From Clostridium beijerinckii (GTDB lineage: Bacteria; Bacillota; Clostridia; Clostridiales; Clostridiaceae), in contig CP029329.1 in NCBI GenBank assembly GCA_003129525.1, positions 1,209,501 through 1,273,500 of the forward strand: a DNA stretch of 64,000 nucleotides. Direction: 5' to 3'. Positions within the stretch are counted from its first letter, which is position 1. Every line of letters starts with the position of its first letter. A program made the position numbers and the translations under genes. The notes under the pieces are model-generated. The model was not told the origin of the DNA. It made no database searches and saw only the letters and a program-made list of their open reading frames with translations. Below are positions 50,111 through 61,843 of the stretch, one piece after another.

Positions 50111-51769
50111 ATGAGAAGTGACGCAATAAAAAAAGGTCCTACTAAGGCACCACAAAGATCATTATTAAAAGCATCTGGATTAACTGATGAAGAAATACAA
50201 AGACCTTTAATAGGTATTGTTAGTTCACAAAATGATATTATTCCAGGTCATATAAATCTAGATAAAATTGTTGAAGCTGTTAAAAAGGGTGTATTAATGT
50301 CTGGGGGAACACCTTTAGTATTTCCAGCAATAGGAGTTTGTGATGGTCTAGCTATGGGGCATGAAGGTATGAAATATTCTTTGGTTACTAGAGAGCTTAT
50401 AGCAGACTCAACAGAGTGTATGGTAAAAGCACATGCTTTTGATGCGTTAGTATTTATACCAAACTGTGATAAAGTTGTTCCAGGAATGGTAATGGCAGCA
50501 CTTAGACTTAATATACCTTCTGTTTTTGTTAGTGGTGGACCAATGCTTTCGGGAAGATTTAATGATAAGCCAGTATCACTTTCAACTATGTTTGAAGCAG
50601 TTGGTGCTTATGAAAATGGTTCAATGCTTGCAGGTGACTTACATAAATTAGAAGAAAGTGCATGTCCATCGTGTGGATCATGTTCAGGAATGTTTACTGC
50701 AAATTCAATGAATTGTTTATGTGAAGTATTGGGACTTGGATTACCTGGAAATGGTACAATTCCAGCTGTATACTCAGAAAGAATAAGACTTGCTAAAACA
50801 GCAGGTATGGCTGTAATGGAATTGTTGAAGAATGACATTAAGCCAAGAGATATAGTAAATGAAAGAAGCATTAAAAATGCATTAACAGTTGATATGGCAC
50901 TTGGATGTTCTAGCAATAGTGTGCTTCATTTAACAGCAATTTGCAATGAAGCAAAAGTTGACATGAACTTAGATATTATAAACGATATATCTGCAAATAC
51001 ACCAAATCTTTGCAAATTGTCACCAGCATCAGATACTCCAATTGAAGCTTTATATGAAGCAGGAGGAGTTAGTGCTGTGATGACTGAACTTTCAAAGAAG
51101 AATCTTTTGGATTTAGATTGTATAACAGTTACAGGAAAGTCTCAAAAAGAAAATATAGCAGGGATAGAACCAAAGAACCATGATGTAATTAAATCAATAG
51201 ATGCACCACATAGTCAAACTGGTGGAATTGCAATTCTTAAAGGGAATTTAGCGAAAGATGGAGCTGTTGTTAAAAGATCAGCGGTGGTTCCTGAAATGTT
51301 AAAACATGAAGGTCCTGCAAAAGTATTTAATTCTGAGGAAGAAGCAATAGAGTCAATCTTTGGTAAGAAGATAAAAGCTGGGGATGTAATTGTAATAAGA
51401 TATGAAGGCCCTAAGGGTGGTCCTGGAATGAGAGAAATGCTTTCATCAACAGCAGCTGTAGCAGGTATGGGATTAGATAAATCAGTTGCATTAATTACAG
51501 ACGGTAGATTTAGTGGAGCAACTAGAGGCGCTGCAATAGGTCATGTATCGCCAGAAGCAGCAGATAATGGTGTTATTGGATTAGTTGAAGACGGTGATAT
51601 TATTTCAATTGATATCAATAATTCAAAACTTGAATTGTTGGTTTCTGATGAAGTATTAGAAGATAGAAGAAAGAATTTAAAGCCTGTAGAACCAAAGGTT
51701 AAAGATGGATATTTAGCTAGATATGCTAAGCTAGTTAGTTCTGCAAGTGAAGGGGCAATACTTAAATAG
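50111..51769 (+). CDS. ilvD: Dihydroxy-acid dehydratase
   Basis: 552 aa Fe-S enzyme making 2-oxo acids for valine, isoleucine and leucine. Cluster and active-site motifs [34 protein letters not shown], and [18 protein letters not shown] are intact. 125 bp after leuB, the gap being the inverted repeat. Confidence 0.97.
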   Translation: MRSDAIKKGPTKAPQRSLLKASGLTDEEIQRPLIGIVSSQNDIIPGHINLDKIVEAVKKGVLMSGGTPLVFPAIGVCDGLAMGHEGMKYSLVTRELIADSTECMVKAHAFDALVFIPNCDKVVPGMVMAALRLNIPSVFVSGGPMLSGRFNDKPVSLSTMFEAVGAYENGSMLAGDLHKLEESACPSCGSCSGMFTANSMNCLCEVLGLGLPGNGTIPAVYSERIRLAKTAGMAVMELLKNDIKPRDIVNERSIKNALTVDMALGCSSNSVLHLTAICNEAKVDMNLDIINDISANTPNLCKLSPASDTPIEALYEAGGVSAVMTELSKKNLLDLDCITVTGKSQKENIAGIEPKNHDVIKSIDAPHSQTGGIAILKGNLAKDGAVVKRSAVVPEMLKHEGPAKVFNSEEEAIESIFGKKIKAGDVIVIRYEGPKGGPGMREMLSSTAAVAGMGLDKSVALITDGRFSGATRGAAIGHVSPEAADNGVIGLVEDGDIISIDINNSKLELLVSDEVLEDRRKNLKPVEPKVKDGYLARYAKLVSSASEGAILK

Positions 51770-51808
51770 CAATATAGAAATCATTTTATAAGCAAAGGAG
51801 TGAATAAA

Positions 51809-53482
51809 ATGTTATTGACGGGGGCTGAAATTTTAATAAAGTCGTTACTAGATGAAGGGGTAGAGACTATATTTGGGTATCCAGGTGGAGCAGTATTAAA
51901 TATATATGATGAATTATATAAATATAAGGATAAACTTCACCACGTTTTAACTTGTCATGAGCAAGGTGCATCTCATGCAGCTGATGGATATGCAAGAGCA
52001 ACTGGTAAAGTGGGAGTTTGTCTTGCAACATCAGGACCAGGGGCAACAAATTTAGTAACAGGGATTGCTACTGCATATATGGACTCAATTCCTATGGTAG
52101 CTATAACAGGAAACGTAGCAAAATCATTGCTTGGAAAAGATAGTTTTCAAGAGGTTGATATAACTGGAATTACAATGCCTATAACAAAACATAATTATAT
52201 TGTAAGAGATGTTAATGATCTTCAAAATATAATTAGAGAAGCTTTTTATATAGCTGAAGAGGGCAGACCAGGACCAGTATTAATAGATATTCCAAAGGAT
52301 ATTACTGCAGATAAAACTAAGTATACAAAATTAATTCCTAAAGAAGTGGTTAGAAAGTCAGAATACATTACAGATAATGCAATACAGGAAGCAATAGAGC
52401 TAATAAATCAAAGTAAAAAACCATTTATATTTGCAGGTGGTGGTGTTGGTATATCTGAAGCAACATTAGAATTAATAAGATTTGCTGAAAAGATAAATGC
52501 ACCTGTATCAACATCACTTATGTGTATGGCGGAATTTCCTAATGATCATGAATTATATACTGGTATGATAGGAATGCATGGAACAAAAGCATCAAATATC
52601 GCTGCAACTAGATGCGATTTATTAATAACACTTGGAGCTAGATTTAGTGATAGGGTTATAAGCAATCAAAATCATATTAAGAATGCAAAAATATTACAAA
52701 TAGATGTTGATCCAGCAGAAATAAATAAAAACATAAAGGTTGATACTTGTATTGTAGGTGATTTAAAGGTAGCTTTAGATAAATTGATGCCACTAATTCA
52801 AGAAAAGAAAAATGAAGAGTGGCTTAGTACAATAAACAAATTAAAAGAAGATAAAAGGATATTATCAGAGTGTGAGACAACTCCAGAATTATTTTTTGAT
52901 AAACTAAATGAATTAAATGATAGAAGTTTTATAATATCAACTGAAGTTGGGCAACATCAAATGTGGGCAGCACAATATTTTAAATTTAAAGATCCAAAAA
53001 CCTTTATAACATCAGGTGGTCTTGGAACTATGGGATATGGTCTTGGAGCTGCAATTGGGGCTCAAATTGGTAGACCGGATAAAAGGGTATTTAATATTGC
53101 TGGAGATGGTAGCTTTGGAATGAATTGCAATGAATTAGTTACTGCAGTTAAAAATAAGATTCCATTAATACAAGTTGTTATGAACAATAATTGCTTAGGA
53201 ATGGTTAGACAATGGCAAACTCTCTTTTACGAGGAAAGGTATTCCGAAACAACATTAGATAGACCAACAGATTATGTTAAGCTTGCTGAAGCTTTCGGAG
53301 CTAAAGGATTTAGAATAACTAAAGTAGAAGAAATAGACGATATTTTAAGAAAAGCTCTGGATTCAGAAGGTCCAGTTCTTATAGATTATTTAGTAAATAG
53401 TGATAAAAAAGTTTTTCCTATGGTTGCACCTGGTGCACCAATTAATCAAATAATAAGTGAAGAAGATATCAATAATAATTAG
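51809..53482 (+). CDS. ilvB: Acetolactate synthase, large catalytic subunit
   Basis: 557 aa from the ATG at 51809 (an in-frame GTG at 51800 lies in the RBS AAAGGAGTG). Thiamine-diphosphate enzyme: FGYPGGAVLNIYDELY with the following LTCHEQGASHAADGYARA catalytic Glu, and the ThDP motif FNIAGDGSFGMNCNELVTA ... VMNNN. FAD region near the middle. Its regulatory subunit is encoded seven genes upstream. Confidence 0.96.
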   Translation: MLLTGAEILIKSLLDEGVETIFGYPGGAVLNIYDELYKYKDKLHHVLTCHEQGASHAADGYARATGKVGVCLATSGPGATNLVTGIATAYMDSIPMVAITGNVAKSLLGKDSFQEVDITGITMPITKHNYIVRDVNDLQNIIREAFYIAEEGRPGPVLIDIPKDITADKTKYTKLIPKEVVRKSEYITDNAIQEAIELINQSKKPFIFAGGGVGISEATLELIRFAEKINAPVSTSLMCMAEFPNDHELYTGMIGMHGTKASNIAATRCDLLITLGARFSDRVISNQNHIKNAKILQIDVDPAEINKNIKVDTCIVGDLKVALDKLMPLIQEKKNEEWLSTINKLKEDKRILSECETTPELFFDKLNELNDRSFIISTEVGQHQMWAAQYFKFKDPKTFITSGGLGTMGYGLGAAIGAQIGRPDKRVFNIAGDGSFGMNCNELVTAVKNKIPLIQVVMNNNCLGMVRQWQTLFYEERYSETTLDRPTDYVKLAEAFGAKGFRITKVEEIDDILRKALDSEGPVLIDYLVNSDKKVFPMVAPGAPINQIISEEDINNN

Positions 53483-54499
<1,017 letters not shown>

Positions 54500-54529
54500 T
54501 ATTATTATAAATAATAGCTATAATTTTAA

Positions 54530-54573
54530 AAGAAGACGAGGATTTAGATTTAAATACTCGTCTTCTTCTTTTT
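54530..54573 (+). terminator. Terminator of the branched-chain operon
   Basis: AAGAAGACGAG (54530-54540) pairs with CTCGTCTTCTT (54557-54567), followed by CTTTTT. Confidence 0.93.
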
Positions 54574-54617
54574 AAGGTATAATAGAAATGTAATAATGTA
54601 TAAATGAGAGGTAATAA

Positions 54618-54854
54618 ATGAATTATGTATATATTGTAGAATGTTCAGATGGGACATTTTATACAGGATGGACTAATAACTTAGAAAAAAGAATTCGTAT
54701 GCATTCGATTGGAACAGGGGCAAAATATACAAAAGGAAGAGGACCTGTGAAATTGATGCATTATGAAGAATTCGAAGATAAAAAGGATGCAATGAAAAGG
54801 GAATATGAGATAAAGAAATTAACAAGAAAAGCAAAGATATCATTAATTAGGTAG
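54618..54854 (+). CDS. GIY-YIG domain protein (UPF0213 / YhbQ type)
   Basis: 78 aa. The GIY-YIG-like strand pair is YVYIVECSDGTFYTGWTNNLEKRI, followed by the conserved Arg and Glu region (KREYEIKKLTRKAKISLI). Stand-alone proteins of this type are structure-specific nucleases of unclear role. RBS GAGAGG; single gene. Confidence 0.88.
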   Translation: MNYVYIVECSDGTFYTGWTNNLEKRIRMHSIGTGAKYTKGRGPVKLMHYEEFEDKKDAMKREYEIKKLTRKAKISLIR

Positions 54855-55029
54855 GCTATGAAAAAAATAAATTGTCAGCAACTTAATAATAATCTCAACA
54901 AAATTTTTAATAGTCATATTCAATAAATTCTAATGCAAACGATTTTATTAAAAAAGCTCTATCTTAGAGTAAATCATAATAAATATAAGAAAATTCATTA
55001 AATATGGTAAAAATTAAGAAAAATATCAC

Positions 55030-55058
55030 TTGTAAAAGTTTTCTTAGTTTGATATACT
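55030..55058 (+). promoter_or_regulatory. Promoter candidate for the maltodextrin transport genes
   Basis: TTGTAA (55030-55035), 17 bp, TATACT (55053-55058). Transcripts would run through the operator at 55149. Apart from these sites and AT-rich DNA, 54855-55390 (536 bp) shows no gene. Confidence 0.55.
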
Positions 55059-55148
55059 AAAAATATCAAAGAGATGAATAAAGAAAAAGATTAATAAGAA
55101 GTCTGAATAGAGGTAGAAAACTATAAAGACTAAATTTTTGCAACTTTC

Positions 55149-55162
55149 CGCAAACGGTTGCG
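55149..55162. promoter_or_regulatory. LacI/MalR-type operator upstream of malE
   Basis: CGCAAACGGTTGCG, a near-palindrome of the MalR/LacI class. An overlapping cre-like TGCGAAAACGATTTT begins at 55159 and may add CcpA control. The LacI-family regulator at 60619 is the obvious ligand. Confidence 0.75.
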
Positions 55163-55390
55163 AAAACGATTTTTTGGTAGAAAGTATATTGGTATTAAGT
55201 TTTTATGCAGATTATAAAAGAAGAGCATATATCAAATATTTCAAGTATAAAACCTTTAATATATAATATATATAACTGTTAATAATATATTTAGAATTAC
55301 TATTTTGAATATATATTATAAATTATAATATTTAAAATTTTTAAAAAATGTCTTAAAAAATTAAATAAATTTTAACGGAGGGGTATTAAT

Positions 55391-56695
55391 ATGAAAACAA
55401 AAAAGATATTATCAACTATTCTAGCTACTACATTATTAGTTGGAACAATGGTAGGTTGTGGAACAAGTACTAGTTCAGGAAATTCAGCTAAAACTGAAAG
55501 TGGAAAAGCGGTTAAAATATTTCAATTAAAAGTTGAAATTAATGATCAACTTCAAGCACTTGCTAAAAAGTATGAAGAAGAAAAGGGTGTTAAAGTTGAC
55601 ATTCAATCAGTTGGTGGAGGTGCTGACTATGGTGCATCTTTAAAAGCAGAATTCGCAAAAGGTGCGGATGCTGAACCTGATGTATTTATGATTCAAGGTG
55701 CTGGAGACTATGGAGTTTGGAAACATAAAATTGATGATTTAAGTTCAGAGTCATGGATAAAGAATGCTGTTAAAGGAACACTTGATACAGTAACTATTGA
55801 TAAAAAAGTATATGGTATGCCAGCAGCAACAGAAGGATATGGATTAGCATATAATAAAGCAATCTTAGATAAGGCTGGAATTGATCCTAAATCTATAGAT
55901 ACATTTGATAAGCTAAAAGCTGCTTTTGAAAAATTAGATAGCAAGAAATCAGAACTTGGACTTGACAATGTCTTATCTTATACAACAAAAGAAACTTGGG
56001 TAACTGGTAATCACACATTCAATATACCATTTGCAACACAAGATAATCCTGCCCAATTTGCAAAAGATTATATTGATAAAAAAGCAGATGTAGTAAATAA
56101 TAAGCAATTTAATGACTGGATGAATTTAGTTGAATTAATGTGTAAATATAGTGGAGGAAAAACATTAGATACTATTGATTATAGTACTCAAGTTGGTAAT
56201 TTCGCACTTGGAAAGACAGCATTTATTCAACAAGGTAACTGGATTGCTTCAGATTTAAAGAACTTAGAAGCTAATTTTGATATGGGATTCGTTCCATTAG
56301 CTATCAATAATGATACAAAAGTAAGTGGATCTATTCCAGTAGGAGTTCCAATGTATTGGGTAGTTAATAAGGATTCTAAAGTTAATAAAGAAGCTAAGGA
56401 ATTCTTAGATTGGATGGTTACTAGCCCAGCTGGTCAAGAGTCATTAGTTAAAGATATGAATATGATTCCTGCATTTACAAACTTCACAACTGAGAGCGAT
56501 AATGCATTAAACAAATCAATATCTGAATATAACAAAGCTGGGAAGACTCTTCCATGGGCATTTACTAATTTCCCAGATGGATTCTCTATGAACAATATAG
56601 GACCTTTATTCTCTAAATTCCTTTCTACTGATATGGGTGCACAAGCTAAGAAAGATATGTTACAAGGAATTCAAGATGCAAAAAGAGAAAAATAG
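55391..56695 (+). CDS. malE: Maltose/maltodextrin ABC transporter, substrate-binding lipoprotein
   Basis: 434 aa. Signal peptide with lipobox (TTLLVGTMVGCGTSTSSG, Cys about residue 23). An extracellular solute-binding family 1 fold follows: LQALAKKYEEEKGVKVDIQS, VYGMPAATEGYGLAYNKAIL, GKTAFIQQGNWIA, and a PVGVPMYWVVNKDSKVNKEA hinge. It delivers the sugar to MalF-MalG. Sugar assignment rests on the malQ and regulator context; family 1 binders also take other oligosaccharides. Confidence 0.88.
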   Translation: MKTKKILSTILATTLLVGTMVGCGTSTSSGNSAKTESGKAVKIFQLKVEINDQLQALAKKYEEEKGVKVDIQSVGGGADYGASLKAEFAKGADAEPDVFMIQGAGDYGVWKHKIDDLSSESWIKNAVKGTLDTVTIDKKVYGMPAATEGYGLAYNKAILDKAGIDPKSIDTFDKLKAAFEKLDSKKSELGLDNVLSYTTKETWVTGNHTFNIPFATQDNPAQFAKDYIDKKADVVNNKQFNDWMNLVELMCKYSGGKTLDTIDYSTQVGNFALGKTAFIQQGNWIASDLKNLEANFDMGFVPLAINNDTKVSGSIPVGVPMYWVVNKDSKVNKEAKEFLDWMVTSPAGQESLVKDMNMIPAFTNFTTESDNALNKSISEYNKAGKTLPWAFTNFPDGFSMNNIGPLFSKFLSTDMGAQAKKDMLQGIQDAKREK

Positions 56696-56707
56696 AAATT
56701 AAAATTA

Positions 56708-56744
56708 ATTCATGAGGAAAGTAAAACTTTCTCATGAATATTTT
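56708..56744 (+). terminator. Attenuating hairpin between malE and malF
   Basis: ATTCATGAG (56708-56716) with CTCATGAAT (56731-56739), inner AAAG/CTTT, followed by ATTTT. Probably a partial terminator giving more binding protein than permease. Confidence 0.75.
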
Positions 56745-56801
56745 AAACAGAAGATTAATTTGGTACACAATAGTAAGTATCATTAGGAAAGGAGTAATTG
56801 T

Positions 56802-57668
56802 ATGAGTAAAAAATCAACAGACAGTAAAAATTTTTGGATTTATGTTGGACCGGCTTTATTTGCTATAATAATGGTTGTATTTATACCATTTATAATTGGT
56901 ATATATTATACATTCACAAATTACAATGGTGCGAATCCACAATATGATTTTGTAGGAATAAGTAATTATATAAGTCTTTTTGATGATGACCAATTTATAT
57001 ATTCTTTAAAAATAACTATTTTATATACAATTGCAAGTGTAATAACTATTAACATAGTAGGATTTGGATTAGCATATGCTGTTACAAGAAAGTTAAAAAC
57101 AAGTAATTTCTTAAGAACAGGTTTCTTTATGCCAAATTTAATTGGAGGATTAATCCTAGGATTTATATGGCAATTTATGTTCAATTCAGTATTCACAGGA
57201 ATAGGGCAAAATTTAGGTAGCAAAGTGCTTGCAACATCACTATTACAAGAACCAACTACAGCAATGTTTGCAATGTTAATTGTTTCAACATGGCAATATG
57301 CAGGTTATATAATGGTTATATATGTAGCTGCTCTTGAAACTGTTCCAGCTGATTTAATAGAAGCAGCTCATATTGATGGAGCTAATGGATGGCATACATT
57401 TAGACATATAACAATACCTATGGTAAGACAAGGAATGACAATTTGTATGTTCTTAACTTTAGCAAACTCATTTAAATTATTCGATTTAAACTTCTCATTA
57501 ACACCAGCAAAAACAACAGAAATGTTAGCTTTAAATATCTATAAGGAAGCATTTGTAGTAAATAATATGGGAATAGGACAAGCTAAAGCAATTATATTTT
57601 TTATACTTGTAACTGCTGTTTCTTTAATTCAAGTTTACTTTAATAAGAAGAAGGAGGTAGAAGCATAA
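56802..57668 (+). CDS. malF: Maltodextrin ABC transporter permease, MalF type
   Basis: 288 aa with six membrane helices and the permease EAA loop EAAHIDGANGWHTFRHITIP (about 185-205), which contacts the ATPase. Short form without the extra MalF loop of E. coli, as usual in Gram-positives. GGAAAGGAG RBS. Its last base overlaps malG. No ATPase gene is in the cluster, so a shared MsmX-type ATPase elsewhere is expected. Confidence 0.9.
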   Translation: MSKKSTDSKNFWIYVGPALFAIIMVVFIPFIIGIYYTFTNYNGANPQYDFVGISNYISLFDDDQFIYSLKITILYTIASVITINIVGFGLAYAVTRKLKTSNFLRTGFFMPNLIGGLILGFIWQFMFNSVFTGIGQNLGSKVLATSLLQEPTTAMFAMLIVSTWQYAGYIMVIYVAALETVPADLIEAAHIDGANGWHTFRHITIPMVRQGMTICMFLTLANSFKLFDLNFSLTPAKTTEMLALNIYKEAFVVNNMGIGQAKAIIFFILVTAVSLIQVYFNKKKEVEA

Positions 57669-58567
57669 TGGAAACAAATACAAGTGTTAATAATGCAACA
57701 CAAAGTAGATCACGTAAAAAACTAAAAACAATGGATAGTTATACTAGTAAACTAAAAATATTAGAAGTTTTTGCATGGCTATTACTAATATTATATATGT
57801 CACCATTTTATTTAATGTTTATAAATTCATTTAAAACAAGAAGAGAAGTTTTTGCTAATACCACAGGATTACCGGATGTATGGAATTTTCAAAACTATAT
57901 AGACGCTGCTAACAAAATGGACTTGATAAGTTCTTTTGCTAATTCTATGATAATAACTGTTGGGAGTGTAATATTAATACTTCTATTCTCTTCAATGGCA
58001 GCTTGGTTATTAGTACGTGATAAGACAAAAAAAAGTAAAATACTATTTTATGTATTTACAGCAGGAATGATTGTACCATTCCAAGCAGTAATGATACCAC
58101 TTGTAAAGTGGATGGCTAAAATTCAACTTGGACCAATTAAAATGATAGGAACACGTTATGGTTTAATATTTATGTATATAGGATTTGGTGTAAGTATGAG
58201 TATATTCTTATATCATGGATTTATTAAAGGTATACCTCAAGAAGTTGAAGAAGCTGCAACTATTGATGGATGTAGTAAATGGCAAACTTATACAAAGGTA
58301 GTATTACCATTGCTAAAACCTACTACTGTTACAGTAGCTGTATTAAATAGCATATGGATATGGAATGATTTCTTATTACCTTTCTTGACATTAGATAAAA
58401 ATATGAGAACTATACCATTAGCTATGAATAATTTCTTTGGAGCGTTTTCAAAACAATGGGAACTTGCTATGGCAGCATTAATATTAGCTATAATTCCAAT
58501 CATTATATTCTACTTCTTTGTTCAAAAACATATAATTGCAGGTATTGTTCAAGGATCTATAAAGTAA
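57668..58567 (+). CDS. malG: Maltodextrin ABC transporter permease, MalG type
   Basis: 299 aa, six membrane helices, and the EAA motif EAATIDGCSKWQTYTKVVLP (about 197-216). An extended polar N terminus precedes the first helix (LEVFAWLLLILYMSPFYLMF). It overlaps malF by one base (ATAATG), so both permeases are made together. Confidence 0.9.
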   Translation: METNTSVNNATQSRSRKKLKTMDSYTSKLKILEVFAWLLLILYMSPFYLMFINSFKTRREVFANTTGLPDVWNFQNYIDAANKMDLISSFANSMIITVGSVILILLFSSMAAWLLVRDKTKKSKILFYVFTAGMIVPFQAVMIPLVKWMAKIQLGPIKMIGTRYGLIFMYIGFGVSMSIFLYHGFIKGIPQEVEEAATIDGCSKWQTYTKVVLPLLKPTTVTVAVLNSIWIWNDFLLPFLTLDKNMRTIPLAMNNFFGAFSKQWELAMAALILAIIPIIIFYFFVQKHIIAGIVQGSIK

Positions 58568-58807
58568 TTTATTTAGATGAATTTATAGACATGTTAAAAG
58601 TTTCATTATGTGATTTAATGAATAAGGGTTTTTAATCAAAATTTAATATACAGAATAGATATTTTAATAGTATCATGCATCATAACAAATAATTAGATTT
58701 TTAGTTAATTAACCCTAATTTAAATTATATTTTTAAGATAGTGTCTTAATTTTTAACTATGATATATATAATTTATACATAAGTAAAAGTTAAATTATAA
58801 GCTGTTA

Positions 58808-58845
58808 TGCAAGCGATTGACCCTAAAAAGACAATATTGTATAAT
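58808..58845 (+). promoter_or_regulatory. malQ promoter overlapped by an operator
   Basis: TTGACC (58817-58822), 17 bp, TATAAT (58840-58845). The LacI-type half-palindrome TGCAAGCGATTGAC (58808-58821) covers the -35, so binding would block RNA polymerase. The rest of 58568-58883 is AT-rich with no gene. Confidence 0.8.
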
Positions 58846-58883
58846 ACAAATTTAAAATAAGAGTAAGAAAATGGGAGGAAGAT

Positions 58884-60371
58884 ATGAATAGAGGTAGTGG
58901 TATTATCATGCACATTGCTTCTCTGCCAGGAAAATATGGAATAGGAACATTTGGTAAGGAAGCTTATGAATTTAGTGATTTTCTACAAAAAGCTGGTCAA
59001 AAGTATTGGCAAATATTGCCAATAGGACCTACAAGTTTTGGAGATTCACCATATCAATCTTTTTCAGCTTTTGCTGGAAATCCTTATTTTATAGATTTTG
59101 ATACTTTGAGAAAAGATGGATTATTGAATGAAAAAGATTATGATTCAATAAATTTCGGAAAAAATTTAGAAAATATAGATTATGGATTAATATTTAACGA
59201 AAAATTAAAAATACTAAGAAAAGCATATGAGAATTTTAAATTAAATAAAATTGAAGATTTAAAAGAATTTCAGAAGAAGGAAGCATATTGGCTTGATGAT
59301 TACTCATTATATATGGCATTAAAAAGTCATTTTGCATTAAAAAGCTGGCAAACTTGGGATGAGGATATAAGATTAAGAAAAAAAGAAGCTATAAGTAGAT
59401 ATGAGGTAATATTAAAAGATGAAATAAATTACTGGAAATTTTTACAATATGAATTTTATAAACAATGGAAAGCATTGAAGTCATATGTGAATGATTTGGG
59501 TATTGAAATAATAGGTGATATGCCTATATATGTAGCGGAAGATAGTGCCGATGTATGGGGAAATCCTGAAGCATTTTTACTTGATAAGAAGACATTAAAT
59601 CCACTACAGGTTGCAGGATGTCCGCCAGATATATTTGCAGCTACAGGTCAACTATGGGGAAATCCAATTTATGATTGGAACTACATGGAGAAAACAGATT
59701 ATAAATGGTGGGTTGAGCGTATAAGGCAAAGCCTTAATTTATATGATGTGCTTAGAATAGATCATTTTAAAGGATTTGAATCATATTGGTCAATTCCTTA
59801 TGGTGATCCAACTGCTGAAAATGGTGAATGGGTGAAAGGGCCTGGAATAAAAATATTTAATGCAATTAAAGATGAACTTGGAGATGTAAATATAATTGCA
59901 GAGGACTTAGGAACATTAACTGAAGAAACTATAAAACTTAGGGATGATACAGGGTTCCCTGGTATGAAAATATTAACATTTGGATTTGATACGGATAGCT
60001 CTAACCCTTTTTTACCTCATAATTATGAGAAAAATTTTATAGTTTACACAGGTACTCATGATAATGATACTGTCAGAGGTTGGATGGAAACAACTGCTCC
60101 AAAGGAAGAAGTTAAAAATGCAATAGAATATTTAAGTTTGACTAAGGAAGAAGGTTATAACTGGGGCTTCATTAGAGGAGCATGGAGTAGCATTGGCGAT
60201 ATATCAATAGCACAAATGCAAGATTTCTTAAACCTAGGGAATAAATCAAGGATTAATTTACCATCAACACTTGGGGATAATTGGAGATGGAGAGCAAAAG
60301 AAGACGTATTAACTGATGAATTAGCTAAAAGGATTTATAGAATAACTAAAATTTATGGAAGATGCAAATAA
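58884..60371 (+). CDS. malQ: 4-alpha-glucanotransferase (amylomaltase)
   Basis: 495 aa GH77 enzyme that rearranges maltodextrins and releases glucose. Motifs: the start GSGIIMHIASLPGKYGIGTFG, LPIGPTSFGDSPYQSFSAFA, the nucleophile region LRIDHFKGFESYW (Asp near 293), acid/base IIAEDLGTLTEE, and YTGTHDNDTVRGW. Full length. Own operator-controlled promoter; terminator at 60408. Confidence 0.97.
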   Translation: MNRGSGIIMHIASLPGKYGIGTFGKEAYEFSDFLQKAGQKYWQILPIGPTSFGDSPYQSFSAFAGNPYFIDFDTLRKDGLLNEKDYDSINFGKNLENIDYGLIFNEKLKILRKAYENFKLNKIEDLKEFQKKEAYWLDDYSLYMALKSHFALKSWQTWDEDIRLRKKEAISRYEVILKDEINYWKFLQYEFYKQWKALKSYVNDLGIEIIGDMPIYVAEDSADVWGNPEAFLLDKKTLNPLQVAGCPPDIFAATGQLWGNPIYDWNYMEKTDYKWWVERIRQSLNLYDVLRIDHFKGFESYWSIPYGDPTAENGEWVKGPGIKIFNAIKDELGDVNIIAEDLGTLTEETIKLRDDTGFPGMKILTFGFDTDSSNPFLPHNYEKNFIVYTGTHDNDTVRGWMETTAPKEEVKNAIEYLSLTKEEGYNWGFIRGAWSSIGDISIAQMQDFLNLGNKSRINLPSTLGDNWRWRAKEDVLTDELAKRIYRITKIYGRCK

Positions 60372-60407
60372 GATTAAATAAAGGGACAATAAAATATCAA
60401 TAGTAAG

Positions 60408-60441
60408 GCACAGAAATAAATATAATTTCTGTGCTTTTTTT
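60408..60441 (+). terminator. Intrinsic terminator of malQ
   Basis: GCACAGAAAT (60408-60417) pairs with ATTTCTGTGC (60425-60434), followed by T7. Confidence 0.95.
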
Positions 60442-60618
60442 AAAAACTAAATAAGCAATATACTGTTTGTAACATCAAGTTAAATATGATAATATTAGCA
60501 TTATTAGTGTGTTGTGGTTGTATAAAAATAAACTAAGGCCATATGATTAAAAGAATAGTATAAATAGAAGTTTTAATAATTTCACAATAGATTTCAAAAC
60601 ATAGAATAGGAGGAAATC

Positions 60619-61620
60619 ATGAAAGTTACAATTAAAGAAGTGGCAAAAGAAGCAAAGGTTTCTACTTCAACTGTGTCTAGAGTTATATCTGATAGTCCTC
60701 AAATAAGTGAAAAGACAAAGGAACAGGTTAGAGAAGTAATAAATAAACTTAAATATAAGCCCAATGCGATAGCTAGAAGTTTAGCAAATAGTAAAAGCAG
60801 AATTATAGGAGTAGTTCTACCCAATGAATCACAAGATTTAATAACAAATCCTTTCTTTATACAAGCGATGAAAGGTATGAGTGGTTATGCTCAAAGTAAA
60901 AAGTATTATATTATGTATGCATTTAGTGAAGATGAAAAAAGTGAATCAGATTATATAAATAATTTTATAACGAGCAATTTAGTTGATGGAGTATGTTTAT
61001 TACGTGCAAGGTCAGATGATAAAAGTATTAAAGATCTTAAAAAATGGGGATTTCCATTTGTCGTAATAGGAAGACCAGAAGAATCTGAAGATATGCTTTG
61101 GGTAGATAATGATAATTTTCAAGCTACATATAACTTAGTAAATGAGTTCATAAAAAAAGGACATAAAGACATTGCGTTTTTAGGTGCAAAGAATGAATGG
61201 AATGTAACAAAAGACAGATTAAAGGGATTTAAAGTTGCATGTGAAATTAATGGAATTTTAGTACAGGATAAAAACATCGCAACGCGAAATGAATTTAGTG
61301 AACAAGAAGGTATTGATGGTGCTATTGAATTATTAAAAAACAGTAGTCCAACAGCTATAATAGTAGAAGATGATATATTAGCTTTTGGTGTACTTAAAGT
61401 GCTTAAGCAAAGAAATATTAAGAATATAGAAGTTGTAGGATTTAATAACAGTCCCTTAGCTGAATTTCAGACTCCTCCATTGTCATCAGTTGACATTAAT
61501 GCGAAAGAGCTTGGATATTATGCTGCAAAAATTTTAATAGATTCATTGGAAAGTAATGAAATAGCAATAAACCATTATATTATTGACTCTAAACTTATAA
61601 AAAGAGAATCATTTAAATAG
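60619..61620 (+). CDS. malR: LacI-family maltodextrin regulator
   Basis: 333 aa. N-terminal LacI HTH and hinge (VTIKEVAKEAKVSTSTVSRV, KLKYKPNAIARSLA). A periplasmic-binding-like effector domain begins at IIGVVLPNES. No CcpA-specific core is evident, and its place between malQ and the chemoreceptor with matching operators points to MalR. Likely repressor of malEFG, malQ and possibly the chemoreceptor, released by maltose or maltodextrin. RBS GGAGG. Confidence 0.85.
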   Translation: MKVTIKEVAKEAKVSTSTVSRVISDSPQISEKTKEQVREVINKLKYKPNAIARSLANSKSRIIGVVLPNESQDLITNPFFIQAMKGMSGYAQSKKYYIMYAFSEDEKSESDYINNFITSNLVDGVCLLRARSDDKSIKDLKKWGFPFVVIGRPEESEDMLWVDNDNFQATYNLVNEFIKKGHKDIAFLGAKNEWNVTKDRLKGFKVACEINGILVQDKNIATRNEFSEQEGIDGAIELLKNSSPTAIIVEDDILAFGVLKVLKQRNIKNIEVVGFNNSPLAEFQTPPLSSVDINAKELGYYAAKILIDSLESNEIAINHYIIDSKLIKRESFK

Positions 61621-61658
61621 AAACTATACAAAGTTTCCGATTGAATGATTTGTATGAT

Positions 61659-61672
61659 TGCAAGCTATTGCA
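61659..61672. promoter_or_regulatory. LacI/MalR-type operator between malR and the chemoreceptor
   Basis: TGCAAGCTATTGCA has perfect 5-bp arms and matches the operators at 55149 and 58808. It lies 260 bp before the chemoreceptor start. Confidence 0.65.
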
Positions 61673-61843
61673 TGGGTTGCTGCTAAAATATGAAAGAAAA
61701 AATTTGCACGTTTGAGTATTTAGAGTTTAATAATAAATAAAGGGATTCTATTTAAATTAAAAAAAATATTTTTTTGACTTAAAAGAATTCTTTTTTCTTT
61801 ATAAATTATCTTAATTAATTATAGTAATTGAAGAAACCATGAG